NCBI GenBank assembly: GCA_902780235.1 | Contig: CACZEL010000024.1 | Location: forward strand, 1-60,626 | Length of the DNA stretch: 60,626 nucleotides | Reading direction: 5' to 3' | Origin: an uncultured Bacteroidales bacterium | Lineage (GTDB): Bacteria; Bacteroidota; Bacteroidia; Bacteroidales; Paludibacteraceae | Part shown: positions 41,367 to 49,321 of the stretch, in pieces | Layout: every line of letters starts with the position of its first letter | Position numbering within the stretch: the stretch's first letter is position 1 | Program-made: the position numbers and the translations under genes | Notes under the pieces: model-generated | The model's database searches: none | What the model was told of the DNA's origin: nothing | Seen by the model: the letters and a program-made list of their open reading frames with translations, nothing else

Positions 41367-41603
41367 TTATAATAGCACGTAGAACGCAAAAATGAGCAAT
41401 CCCAGCAGTACGAGCCAGAACACCAACTTTGATTGCTTTTTCTTACGCAACTCAGTCATGTTCTTCTCATGCTCCTCACGGAAAGCCCCGCGACGAAGAC
41501 GCGCAAGTCTTTTATCCTTGCGCGCCTCCTTTTCCTCGTCGAAGTAAATGGGGCGATAATCCCATTCACGGGGTTTATTTACTTTCGGAAATAATACCGA
41601 CAT
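41367..41603 (-). CDS. small single-pass membrane protein beside mutL
   Basis: A 78-residue protein: charged N-terminal part ('FDEEKEARKDKRLARLRRGA'), likely helical, and one C-terminal membrane helix 'LVFWLVLLGLLIFAFYVLL'. Similar small proteins precede mutL in other Bacteroidales, so it is probably real; function unknown. Stop to mutL start is 11 bases. Confidence 0.82.
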   Translation of the reverse strand: MSVLFPKVNKPREWDYRPIYFDEEKEARKDKRLARLRRGAFREEHEKNMTELRKKKQSKLVFWLVLLGLLIFAFYVLL

Positions 41604-41605
41604 TC

Positions 41606-41682
41606 TTTTAGCTGTTAGCTATTAGCCATTAGCTGTTAGCCTATCCTACAAACCAACAGCCAATAGCCAAAGGCCAAAGTTA
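41606..41682. repeat. 7-bp repeat array between two minus-strand genes
   Basis: GTTAGCT, ATTAGCC, ATTAGCT, GTTAGCC, a centre, then AACAGCC, AATAGCC, AAAGGCC. Two opposite halves, as at 27778 and 30303. Confidence 0.93.
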
Positions 41683-43365
41683 CTTAACAATTGCTTGGAA
41701 CTCAGCGTCCTCAGCGAACTTAGCGAACTCGATGTCACGAGCTGCACGAGCCTTGAGGGCAGCGTCCTGAGCGATAGCCGACGTGAGGTTTGCGTAAACG
41801 GCAGCCTTGTCGTTGGTGCGAGCACCTACTACAGCCTTCAGGTAAGCAGTCGTTGCGTTCGGCTCTTTGACGTTAGCCAAGGTCTTTGCTGCACCGGCGT
41901 AGTCCTCATCGAGGATCTGCTGAACGGCAGCGTTGTTGGTAGCGTTCTCGCCGTATGCTTTCTTAGCAGCAGCATAGTCACCCTTCTGCGTATAGAGCGT
42001 ACCCATAGCTGCACTCAGGTTAGCCTTCGTACCTGCAGCCTTACCGAGGTGCTCCTCAGCTTTCTCGAGGTCGTTAGCTGCCATGTAAGCGATACCTGCG
42101 TTGTAGTTCACGTCCGGATCGTTCGGCTGGATCTCCAAAGCCTTCACGTAGCAACGGATAGCCTCATCTACGTTACCGCCGTCGAAATAGAGTTGACCCA
42201 TTCCGTTGTATGCGCGGTAGTCGTTGTAGAGCTCAGCAGCCTTCTGATAGATAGCCATCTTCTCTGCCTTGTCGTTCGTCAGGGTAGCTGCGTAAAGCAA
42301 CTCCTCAACGCTCAGTTGAGCCGGGTCGTTCTTAGCCAACTCGCTGATCTCCTCATCGCTCTTACCGATGATGTCGGTCGTCAGGATGAGACGGCTGCGA
42401 CGCAGTGCCGGCAGGATCTCGTCAGCGATGTTCTTATAAACAGCGCTCAGGTTCTTGATCTGTGCCTCACGCTCCTCAGGATCGCTGTACATAGAGAGCA
42501 CGCGCAGAACCAAGTCTTTGTCTTGCAGGTTGCTGTTCTCCATGGCTTTCTGGAAGCCTTCCCAGTCCTCAGCGGTGATATTGGACTCGATAGCGTTCGC
42601 TACTTTGTTCTTCTTGAGGTCTTTCTGCAAGAAGTTAGCAGATACTTTCTGACGGTTCTGAGCCAGTTTCTCGTTCAGGTCCATACCGCCATCCGGAGAT
42701 GCATAGCCGGAAACCTCGATCTTGTTGATCTCTTTCTTCTCAGCAGCCTTAGCGTCCTTGATGGCAGCCTTCAGGGCTTTCATCTCGTCGCTGTTAGCCT
42801 CTTTCGAACGCAGGTCAGCACTTTGGATGAGGAACTTGATATCAGCCTCAGTCAACTCCTGAATCACGCGTTGGAACTTGTCCGGAGTGCAAGCCGACTT
42901 GTTGTCGCTGGCTTTAGCCAAAGCGGAAGTAACAACTACACCATCAGCTACTTTCAGGTCAGGGATCTCGATCACCTTGTCGCCTACCTTAGCTTCGAAG
43001 CGCAGATAGAGCTCGGACTGGATCATAGCGGGAACATAATCGAACGAGCAGCTTTGGCTGTACTTACCACCTTTCTTGTAGTTAACCGTCTTGCCATTCT
43101 CTTTCGCCTTCTCACCTACATAGGTAACAGGCTCGCCGAGTGCCTCTTGACCGTCGTACTTCAAAACCGGAGTAACAACCAGCACACCTTTCTTGGCAAA
43201 TTTCTTCTCTGGGAACGTACCGGTGATCACAGCATCCACCTTTCCGCCCTTCAATACCAGCGGGTTCGGATTAACGGAGAGTTGCTCAGGATTCGGTAAC
43301 GTCTTGTTACACGATGCCAACACTACTACTGCAGCAATGAGGCTCAGAAATAAACTTTTCTTCAT
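41680..43365 (-). CDS. outer-membrane lipoprotein with OmpA-like and TPR domains
   Basis: A 561-residue lipoprotein: signal with lipobox VLASC (Cys ~19), a beta-rich N-terminal domain (about 25-150), an OmpA-like region at about 170-330 ('KKEINKIEVSGYASPDGGMD', LNEKLAQNRQKVSANFL), and TPR repeats from about 375 ('YNDYRAYNGMGQLYFDGGNV', 'AIRCYVKALEIQPNDPDVNY', 'AIAYMAANDLEKAEEHLGKA'). Probably sits on the inner face of the outer membrane and binds peptidoglycan. A structural or secretion-accessory role is possible, not shown. I start at MKKSLF (43365); an ATG two codons earlier also fits. Confidence 0.87.
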   Translation of the reverse strand: MKKSLFLSLIAAVVVLASCNKTLPNPEQLSVNPNPLVLKGGKVDAVITGTFPEKKFAKKGVLVVTPVLKYDGQEALGEPVTYVGEKAKENGKTVNYKKGGKYSQSCSFDYVPAMIQSELYLRFEAKVGDKVIEIPDLKVADGVVVTSALAKASDNKSACTPDKFQRVIQELTEADIKFLIQSADLRSKEANSDEMKALKAAIKDAKAAEKKEINKIEVSGYASPDGGMDLNEKLAQNRQKVSANFLQKDLKKNKVANAIESNITAEDWEGFQKAMENSNLQDKDLVLRVLSMYSDPEEREAQIKNLSAVYKNIADEILPALRRSRLILTTDIIGKSDEEISELAKNDPAQLSVEELLYAATLTNDKAEKMAIYQKAAELYNDYRAYNGMGQLYFDGGNVDEAIRCYVKALEIQPNDPDVNYNAGIAYMAANDLEKAEEHLGKAAGTKANLSAAMGTLYTQKGDYAAAKKAYGENATNNAAVQQILDEDYAGAAKTLANVKEPNATTAYLKAVVGARTNDKAAVYANLTSAIAQDAALKARAARDIEFAKFAEDAEFQAIVK

Positions 43366-43410
43366 ATGCATATAAATTTGTTAATTTATGTTATTTTCAA
43401 AAAATCGCTG

Positions 43411-43441
43411 CAAAGATACAATAAAAAATTCACATACGCAA
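43411..43441 (-). promoter_or_regulatory. promoter of the OmpA/TPR lipoprotein
   Basis: TTGCGTA (43441-43435) and TATCTTTG (43418-43411) on the minus strand; divergent with the udk promoter. Confidence 0.88.
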
Positions 43442-43469
43442 GAATTTTGTAAAAAAAGTAAATAAAAAC

Positions 43470-43500
43470 TTGCGTATATGCAAGAATTGTTGTAATTTTG
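43470..43500 (+). promoter_or_regulatory. udk promoter
   Basis: TTGCGTATA at 43470, 20-base spacer, TAATTTTG at 43493-43500. Confidence 0.88.
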
Positions 43501-43547
43501 TACCCCGAAATGAACAAATAGTAAATGACCAAATTGTAAATGGTTTT

Positions 43548-44168
43548 ATGTTTATCATCGGTATTGCGGGCGGCACCGGCTCGGGTAAAACAACGGTAGT
43601 CAAAAAACTCATTGAGCGCCTTCCAAAAGGCGAAGTGGTAGTCATTCCTCAAGATTCGTATTACAAGGACAGCAGTCATGTGCCGGTAGAGGAGCGTCAG
43701 AACATCAACTTCGACCATCCTGATGCGTTCGACTGGGATCTGCTCACCAAGCATATCGCGATGCTCAAAGAGGGCAAAGCCATTGAGCAGCCTATCTATT
43801 CGTATATCACCTGTACGCGTTCGAACGAGACGATCCATATCGAGCCCCGTGAGGTCATTGTCGTCGAAGGTATCATGGCGTTGCGTGAACCCAAGATGCG
43901 GGATCAGATGGATCTGAAGATCTTCGTGGACGCAGATGCCGACGAGCGCCTTATCCGCGTCATGAAGCGTGACGTCATCGAGCGTGGTCGTACCGCCGAG
44001 CAGGTCATCGAGCGCTACAAACGCGTACTCAAACCCATGCATGAGCAGTTCATCGAGCCTTGCAAACGCTTCGCCGATGTCATTGTGCCGCAAGGCGGAC
44101 ATAACAACGCCGCCATCAACATGCTCTCCAAGTTCGTTAAACAACAACTGCGGGAGAATAAAGACTAA
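43548..44168 (+). CDS. udk: uridine kinase
   Basis: Phosphorylates uridine and cytidine. 206 residues from MFIIGIAGG; an earlier ATG lies upstream of the promoter -7 box and was rejected. Seen: Walker A 'IGIAGGTGSGKTTVVKKLIE', 'VVVIPQDSYYKDSSHVPVEE', 'NFDHPDAFDWDLLTKHIAML', 'EVIVVEGIMALREPKMRDQM', 'RLIRVMKRDVIERGRT'. A 7-bp array at 44166-44195 links it to the chromate transporter pair. Confidence 0.96.
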   Translation: MFIIGIAGGTGSGKTTVVKKLIERLPKGEVVVIPQDSYYKDSSHVPVEERQNINFDHPDAFDWDLLTKHIAMLKEGKAIEQPIYSYITCTRSNETIHIEPREVIVVEGIMALREPKMRDQMDLKIFVDADADERLIRVMKRDVIERGRTAEQVIERYKRVLKPMHEQFIEPCKRFADVIVPQGGHNNAAINMLSKFVKQQLRENKD

Positions 44169-44196
44169 AAGCCAATAGCTAATAGCTAACAGCTAA
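44166..44196. repeat. 7-bp repeat array between udk and chromate transporter
   Basis: AAAAGCC, AATAGCT, AATAGCT, AACAGCT; the array ends at the start codon of the transporter gene. Confidence 0.9.
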
Positions 44197-44735
44197 TGTT
44201 CTGGCAACTTTTCTACACCTACCTCAAAATAGGCACCTTCACCATCGGTGGAGGCTATGCCATGTTACCCCTTATCCAACGCGAAGTAGTCGATGTGCGC
44301 GGATGGATCGATGAAGAGGAGTTTCTCAACATGATCGCTTTGGCCCAAGCCGCACCGGGACTCATCGCCGTCAACTCTGCCATCTTCATCGGTTGGCGTG
44401 TAGGCGGTTGGCGAGGCGTTTGCGGTGCAGTATTAGGTGCCGTGCTCCCTTCTTTCCTCATCATCCTTGCTATCGCCATGGTCTTTCAGGATTGGAAAGA
44501 ACTGCCGGCTGTCGAAGCGGCTTTCAAAGGGATTCGTCCTGCCGTCGTCGCCCTCATCGCAGCACCTTTGTTCAAGATGGCCAAGTCAGCCAAGATTGGT
44601 TGGCTCACCGCCCTCATCCCCATCGCCGCAGCCCTGCTCATCTGGCTCGGACATGTCAATCCCGTTTGGGTTATACTCGCAACGATAGTGATCACGCTAA
44701 CCGGTATAGCAATAAATGAGAAAATGAGAAAATGA
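44196..44735 (+). CDS. chromate transporter, half-size (first of a pair)
   Basis: A 179-residue CHR-family protein with one CHR domain: 'YLKIGTFTIGGGYAMLPLIQ', 'WIDEEEFLNMIALAQAAPGL', 'NSAIFIGWRVGGWRGVCGAV', about five to six helices. Short-chain CHR proteins work in pairs encoded side by side; the second half is 12 bases downstream. The substrate is annotated chromate in the family; in gut anaerobes another anion is possible. Confidence 0.93.
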   Translation: MFWQLFYTYLKIGTFTIGGGYAMLPLIQREVVDVRGWIDEEEFLNMIALAQAAPGLIAVNSAIFIGWRVGGWRGVCGAVLGAVLPSFLIILAIAMVFQDWKELPAVEAAFKGIRPAVVALIAAPLFKMAKSAKIGWLTALIPIAAALLIWLGHVNPVWVILATIVITLTGIAINEKMRK

Positions 44736-44750
44736 GTAAATGAGAAAATG
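44703..44750. repeat. 8-bp repeat array between the two transporter genes
   Basis: Units of form AATGAGAA (four copies, one AATGAGTA). It encodes the last residues of the first transporter (NEKMRK) and ends at the ATG of the second. Confidence 0.88.
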
Positions 44751-45344
44751 CTTTACTTCCAGCTCTTCATATCGTTCTTCAAAATAGGCCTCTTCGGTTT
44801 CGGCGGCGGCTTGGCGATTCTTTCATTGATTCAGATGGAAGTGGAGAGTCATGGTTGGATGACCCAGCAAGAGTTCGTCGATATCGTAGCGGTCAGTCAA
44901 GTGACACCCGGACCGATCGGCATCAACTGTGCAACTTATGTCGGTTATACCACTGCCGGCATATGGGGAAGCGTCCTCGCTACTTTCGCCATCGTCCTGC
45001 CGAGCCTCATCATCATGCTCAGCATCTGCAAGGCTTATTTCTGGTTAAAGAACCGCTTCCAAGGAAACCCCTATTACGAGCAGACCCTGCGTATGCTGCG
45101 CTTCACCGTCATCGGTCTCGTAGCCTCAGCAGCCCTTCTGCTCATCAAACCGACTAATTTCATTGATCCGATCTCATGGATCATCTTTGCCGTCGTCGCT
45201 TTCTTCACCATCCTGCCGAACTTCGTAAAAAAGAAAGGAGAAAGTCGTCTTTCAACTTTCACCTTTCAACTTTCAACTTATTTAAGTCACCCTATTCTAC
45301 TCATCGTTCTTGCCGGTCTCGCCGGATATATCATCTATCGTTAG
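44748..45344 (+). CDS. chromate transporter, half-size (second of a pair)
   Basis: A 198-residue CHR protein: 'FISFFKIGLFGFGGGLAILS', 'WMTQQEFVDIVAVSQVTPGP', 'GINCATYVGYTTAGIWGSVL'. Residues ~164-178 ('KGESRLSTFTFQLSTYL') are encoded by heptads CTTTCAA/CTTTCAC at 45249-45281 and lie between the last two helices. Its stop overlaps the stop of the helicase gene by 4 bases, tail to tail. Confidence 0.93.
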   Translation: MLYFQLFISFFKIGLFGFGGGLAILSLIQMEVESHGWMTQQEFVDIVAVSQVTPGPIGINCATYVGYTTAGIWGSVLATFAIVLPSLIIMLSICKAYFWLKNRFQGNPYYEQTLRMLRFTVIGLVASAALLLIKPTNFIDPISWIIFAVVAFFTILPNFVKKKGESRLSTFTFQLSTYLSHPILLIVLAGLAGYIIYR

Positions 45345-47587
45345 ACTCTCTCTAACTTCGCATGCGTCAGCAGCAATGTTTTCGTGCCTTGGGTATCGAA
45401 GTGAATCTCTATCTTGTCGTTCTCCGTCACCTCATCGCGATAGACCCGCACGACCGTTCCCTGTCCGAACACGCGATGGGCTACCCGATCGCCTGCATTC
45501 CATGACGAAGTAATCGGCGTCTGCTCTTGTCTGACAGGCGTTTTCGGAGTACTCATTGTAATCGGAATACTTGGAATACTCTGAATCTTCGGCATCGCCG
45601 GTATCTCCGGCGCAGTCTGACTTCTGACTGCTGACTGCTGAACACTGAAAAACCTCCGGTCAATATCATTGAAGAAACGACTCTGCGAAGCGAAACTGAA
45701 ACTACCGTTACGGAATCGCTGGCGGGCGAAACTCAAATGACACTGCTCCATCGCTCGCGTGATCGCCACATACAGCAGACGCCGTTCCTCTTCGATCTCA
45801 GAGGGCTTGACGGCAAACTGCGAAGGAAAGAGGTTCTCTTCCAGCCCCACGATGAACACTACGGGGAACTCCAAACCCTTGGCGGCATGAACGGTCATCA
45901 GCGTCACACGCTCCGTCGTGTCCGTCAGGTTGTCGTCCTGATCAGTCAGCAGACTCACCTCGCTCAGGAAATCCGTGATCGGCGTATAGTCGATGCCTTC
46001 TTTCGTGCGCTGATCGACGAACTCATGGATCGCCGTCAGTAACTCCTGCACGTTCTGCGCACGGTCAATACCTTCGGTTGAACGATCCACCGCCAAAGCG
46101 GTCATCACACCCGAGGTGCGCATCACCATCTCCGCGAAAGAGAAAGCGTCCATCTCGTCACTCTGCGCCGCATAGCCGTCGATCAGTTGGGCAAAAGCCT
46201 GCAGTTTCTTCTTCGTGCCGCTTGCCACCTCCAGCCCCGTCTCGTCGGGTTTGCGCATCACATCCAGATACGCACAATGGTTGGCTATCGCGTTCTCCGA
46301 CACTTTTTTCATTGTCGTCTCGCCGATCCCTCTGCCGGGAAAACCTACGATACGCAACAGCGCTTCATTATCGCGCCGGTTAACCGCCAGACGCAGGTAA
46401 CCCAACGCGTCCTTGATCTCCTTGCGCTGATAGAAAGAGGTACCGCCATAGATACGATAAGGGATATTGAGTTTGCGTAACTCGTTCTCTATCACACGAC
46501 TCTGCGCGTTTGTCCGATACAAAACAGCGAACGAGTCATAGCCCTTATGCCGCATGCGCTGGATCTTGGTCGCCACACCCAAGGCCTCCGTGCGGTCGTC
46601 CATATAGGCTTGCACGTTCAAGGGCTGTCCTTCGTCGTTCTCTGAATAAACAGTCTTCTCGATCTGATGAATATTCTTATGAATGAGCGAGTTAGCAGCA
46701 TTGACGATCGTCTGCGTCGAGCGGTAGTTACGCTCCAACTTAAACAGTTTGGCGTTCGGATAGACTTGACGGAAATTGAGGATATTGCGGATATCTGCGC
46801 CGCGGAAAGAGTAAATCGATTGCGCATCATCGCCCACCACGCAGATATTGTTCTGCGGTTCGGCGAGTTTCCTCACCAGCACAAACTGGATATAGTTCGT
46901 GTCCTGGTACTCGTCCACCAACACATACTGAAACTGCTGCTGATACCGCTCCTTCACTTCCGCACTGAGGTCCATCAGACGGATCATGTTGATCAGCAAA
47001 TCATCGAAATCCATCGCGTTGGCGGCTTTCAGTCGTGCCTGATAGAGCGCATAGACGGTAGCCAACTCATACATACGCGCCTCGCGGTCTTCGCGCAGCA
47101 ATTGCTGGTTCATCCCATAGGCATCGGGACTGATCCCGCTGTTCTTCGCCATCGAGATACGCGCCAGCACCGCCGTCCCTTTGTAGATCTTCTCATCCAA
47201 TCCCCGCTCCTTGCAGATCGCCTTGATGACCGATTTCTGGTCGGGCGTATCGTAGATCGAGAAATCGCGGGTGAAGCCCAACAGGTCCGCATAAGGTCGG
47301 ATCAAACGAACGCACACGCTGTGGAACGTACCCATCATGAGGTAACGGGCTTCGTCTCCCACCAGTTTCCGGATCCGCTCTTTCATCTCTCGGGCGGCTT
47401 TGTTGGTGAAGGTCAACGCCATGATTCGGCTGGCGGGCACGCCCTGTTGCAGCAAGTACGCGATACGGTACGTCAGTACACGGGTCTTACCCGACCCTGC
47501 ACCTGCTACAATCAGCGACGCACCTTCCGTACACGTCACCGCTGCCCGTTGGGCTTCATTCAACTGATCCAGAAAATTGATGCTCAT
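45341..47587 (-). CDS. pcrA: UvrD/PcrA-type superfamily 1 DNA helicase
   Basis: 3'-5' helicase of repair and replication. 748 residues. Seen: Q-motif/Walker A 'LNEAQRAAVTCTEGASLIVA' then GAGSGKTRVLTYR; 'MTFTNKAAREMKERI'-type block ('MALTFTNKAAREMKERIRKL'); 'VLVDEYQDTNYIQFVLVRKL'; 'CVVGDDAQSIYSFRGADIRN'; 'KLFKLERNYRSTQTIVNAAN'; 'VTLMTVHAAKGLEFPVVFIV'; 'EERRLLYVAITRAMEQCHL'. The region at ~660-705 is disordered and partly made by heptads CTGCTGA and TACTTGG-type repeats at 45545-45655. C-terminal Tudor-like 'WNAGDRVAHRVFGQGTVVRV'. Confidence 0.95.
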   Translation of the reverse strand: MSINFLDQLNEAQRAAVTCTEGASLIVAGAGSGKTRVLTYRIAYLLQQGVPASRIMALTFTNKAAREMKERIRKLVGDEARYLMMGTFHSVCVRLIRPYADLLGFTRDFSIYDTPDQKSVIKAICKERGLDEKIYKGTAVLARISMAKNSGISPDAYGMNQQLLREDREARMYELATVYALYQARLKAANAMDFDDLLINMIRLMDLSAEVKERYQQQFQYVLVDEYQDTNYIQFVLVRKLAEPQNNICVVGDDAQSIYSFRGADIRNILNFRQVYPNAKLFKLERNYRSTQTIVNAANSLIHKNIHQIEKTVYSENDEGQPLNVQAYMDDRTEALGVATKIQRMRHKGYDSFAVLYRTNAQSRVIENELRKLNIPYRIYGGTSFYQRKEIKDALGYLRLAVNRRDNEALLRIVGFPGRGIGETTMKKVSENAIANHCAYLDVMRKPDETGLEVASGTKKKLQAFAQLIDGYAAQSDEMDAFSFAEMVMRTSGVMTALAVDRSTEGIDRAQNVQELLTAIHEFVDQRTKEGIDYTPITDFLSEVSLLTDQDDNLTDTTERVTLMTVHAAKGLEFPVVFIVGLEENLFPSQFAVKPSEIEEERRLLYVAITRAMEQCHLSFARQRFRNGSFSFASQSRFFNDIDRRFFSVQQSAVRSQTAPEIPAMPKIQSIPSIPITMSTPKTPVRQEQTPITSSWNAGDRVAHRVFGQGTVVRVYRDEVTENDKIEIHFDTQGTKTLLLTHAKLERV
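45545..45655. repeat. degenerate 7- to 9-bp repeats translated in the helicase linker
   Basis: AGTCTGA, CTTCTGA, CTGCTGA, CTGCTGA, ACACTGA, next to ATCGGAATACTTGGAATACT repeats. The protein shows 'SVQQSAVRSQT' and repeated PAMPKIQSIPSIPI in this linker. Confidence 0.75.
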
Positions 47588-48462
47588 TCACTCCACTCAC
47601 TCCATGTCGCACCGAAATAGTACGTCAATGTATCTCCCAACTCATACGGACGAACAGCGACCAGATTGCCGTCCACTATATCCGTCAGCGTAGCACCCGG
47701 GGTCTTGACCGACAGTTGAATGCGTCCCTGACTGGTACTACCGTTGTAGTCATAGTTCATCCGTGCCGCCGTCTTGTCGCTCAGCGCATCTTCCTCGTAG
47801 AACACATAGCCTACCTCCGGGATCGTCAAGTGATAATCCACCGTGTCATGCAGATAGATGCCACCGCCCACCAAGAGGCTGTTGGCTATTGGCTCTTGGC
47901 TGTTAGCCGTAAGTACCACTTCCGCTTTGTTCTGCAACTGACCGGCCTCAGCGGTGATGGTGATCGACTCATGCAGGATATGACCTGCCACCAAGAGACT
48001 GTCGTACTCCAGCCGGAAAACGAACTTATCCGGCGTCTGCTCCAAGATCTCCCAACGGTCATACGCACCGCCGATCCAAGTTTGATATGTTTGAGGTTGT
48101 TGGATATCGTTTGAAGGAGTTAACACCACCAGACCACCCGCACCGCAAGTATGTCCTACTTTGTAGCAGTCCAGACCCTTACCGTAATTGATATGGTACG
48201 GCAGACCCAGCACATGCTCGCGGTAATAGAAACTGTCCACCACCAACTCCGGGCTCTTCTTCAGCCACAGGTCCACACCGTTCGACGGGTTCTCCGGTCG
48301 CAAGGCCGGACCATACATACGGAAGGCTGCATACTCGTTCTCCCAAGCGAAATCATCCTTCCGCTCAGGTACATACCGCCCGTACACCTTCGGCTGCACC
48401 GCCTCCTTCTGACACGCCATCAGAGACAGGAGCACGATTATTGAAAAAAGAATCTTTTTCAT
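47584..48462 (-). CDS. DUF4861 lipoprotein
   Basis: A 292-residue lipoprotein (lipobox LMAC, Cys ~17). DUF4861 pattern: 'YVPERKDDFAWENEYAAFRM', YGPALRPE, 'GLPYHINYGKGLDCYKVGHT', 'CGAGGLVVLTPSNDIQQPQT'. The family is found with uronate and pectin/alginate loci and is thought to act on unsaturated uronate-containing material, unproven. Located with kduD and an MFS transporter. Residues ~200-211 (TANSQEPIANSLL) come from heptads GCTATTG/GCTGTTA at 47880-47912. I start at MKKILF (48462); longer starts add the octad array. Confidence 0.85.
   Translation of the reverse strand: MKKILFSIIVLLSLMACQKEAVQPKVYGRYVPERKDDFAWENEYAAFRMYGPALRPENPSNGVDLWLKKSPELVVDSFYYREHVLGLPYHINYGKGLDCYKVGHTCGAGGLVVLTPSNDIQQPQTYQTWIGGAYDRWEILEQTPDKFVFRLEYDSLLVAGHILHESITITAEAGQLQNKAEVVLTANSQEPIANSLLVGGGIYLHDTVDYHLTIPEVGYVFYEEDALSDKTAARMNYDYNGSTSQGRIQLSVKTPGATLTDIVDGNLVAVRPYELGDTLTYYFGATWSEWSE
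47880..47912. repeat. 7-bp repeat array translated inside the DUF4861 gene
   Basis: GCTGTTG, GCTATTG, GCTCTTG, GCTGTTA, GCCGTAA: the same unit as the intergenic arrays, here in frame in a coding region. Confidence 0.85.
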
Positions 48463-48467
48463 TATCT

Positions 48468-48510
48468 TTTCGATATGTCGAGATGTCGAAATGTCGAGAT
48501 CTCGAAGATT
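48468..48510. repeat. 8-bp repeat array between kduD and DUF4861 gene
   Basis: CGATATGT, CGAGATGT, CGAAATGT, CGAGATCT, CGAAGATT; five octads filling the gap. Confidence 0.88.
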
Positions 48511-49321
48511 ATTTGGGTTGTCTTCCGATGTAAGCCAATATACCTCCATCCACATAGATAATCTGTCCGTTCACGGCATCGCTCGCGTGACTGGCGAGGA
48601 ACACTGCTGTGCCGCCTAACTCGTCCGCTTCCAACCAGCGGCCGGCAGGGGTCTTGGCGCAGATGAACGAATCGAACGGGTGCTTACTGCCATCCGCTTG
48701 CGGTTCACGCAGAGGCGCTGTCTGAGGCGTGGCTATATAACCCGGACCGAGGCCGTTGCACTGGATATTGTACTCGCCGTACTCCGAGCATATGTTACGC
48801 GTCAGCATCTTCAGTCCGCCTTTGGCAGCTGCATAGGCACTCACCGTCTCACGACCCAACTCACTCATCATCGAGCAGATATTGATGATCTTGCCTTCGC
48901 GGCGCTCCATCATCTCCGGCAGAACGGCTGCAGACACGATATACGGTGCCACAAGGTCGATATCGATCACCTGCTGAAACTCCTCTCGTTTCATCTCATG
49001 CATCGGGATACGCTTGATGATACCGGCGTTGTTGACGAGGATATGGATCGGTCCAACTTCCTCATGGATTCGTTCCACGAGCGCTTTGACCGCCACCTCG
49101 TCCGTCACGTCGCATACATAGCCATGCGCATTCGCAATACCTTCGGCGCGATAGAGTTCCATCGCCTTGTCAATAGATTCCTGACTGCGGGCATTGAAGA
49201 TGATATGCTCCGCGCCGGCCTGCGCAAACGCTTTCGCGATGGCAAAACCGATACCGTAACAAGCGCCCGTCACCCAGGCGTTCTTGCCTTCCAAACTGAA
49301 CAGATTCGTCATATCAATCAA
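48509..49321 (-). CDS. kduD: SDR, probable 2-dehydro-3-deoxy-D-gluconate 5-dehydrogenase
   Basis: A 270-residue classical SDR: 'NAWVTGACYGIGFAIAKAFA', 'HILVNNAGIIKRIPMHEMKR', 'INICSMMSELGRETVSAYAA' with YAAAK, and 'LGPGYIATPQTAPLRE' in the KduD/gluconate 5-dehydrogenase style. Predicted to interconvert keto-deoxy-uronates on the way to KDG. Placement between an MFS transporter (overlap 8 bases) and DUF4861 supports uronate catabolism. The exact substrate could also be gluconate. Confidence 0.85.
   Translation of the reverse strand: MIDMTNLFSLEGKNAWVTGACYGIGFAIAKAFAQAGAEHIIFNARSQESIDKAMELYRAEGIANAHGYVCDVTDEVAVKALVERIHEEVGPIHILVNNAGIIKRIPMHEMKREEFQQVIDIDLVAPYIVSAAVLPEMMERREGKIINICSMMSELGRETVSAYAAAKGGLKMLTRNICSEYGEYNIQCNGLGPGYIATPQTAPLREPQADGSKHPFDSFICAKTPAGRWLEADELGGTAVFLASHASDAVNGQIIYVDGGILAYIGRQPK

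Noticed and set aside
41695-43299. A 534-codon open frame opposite the OmpA/TPR lipoprotein gene
   Set aside because: Valine, serine and leucine-rich antisense product without domain; the opposite strand has a clear lipoprotein and TPR repeats.
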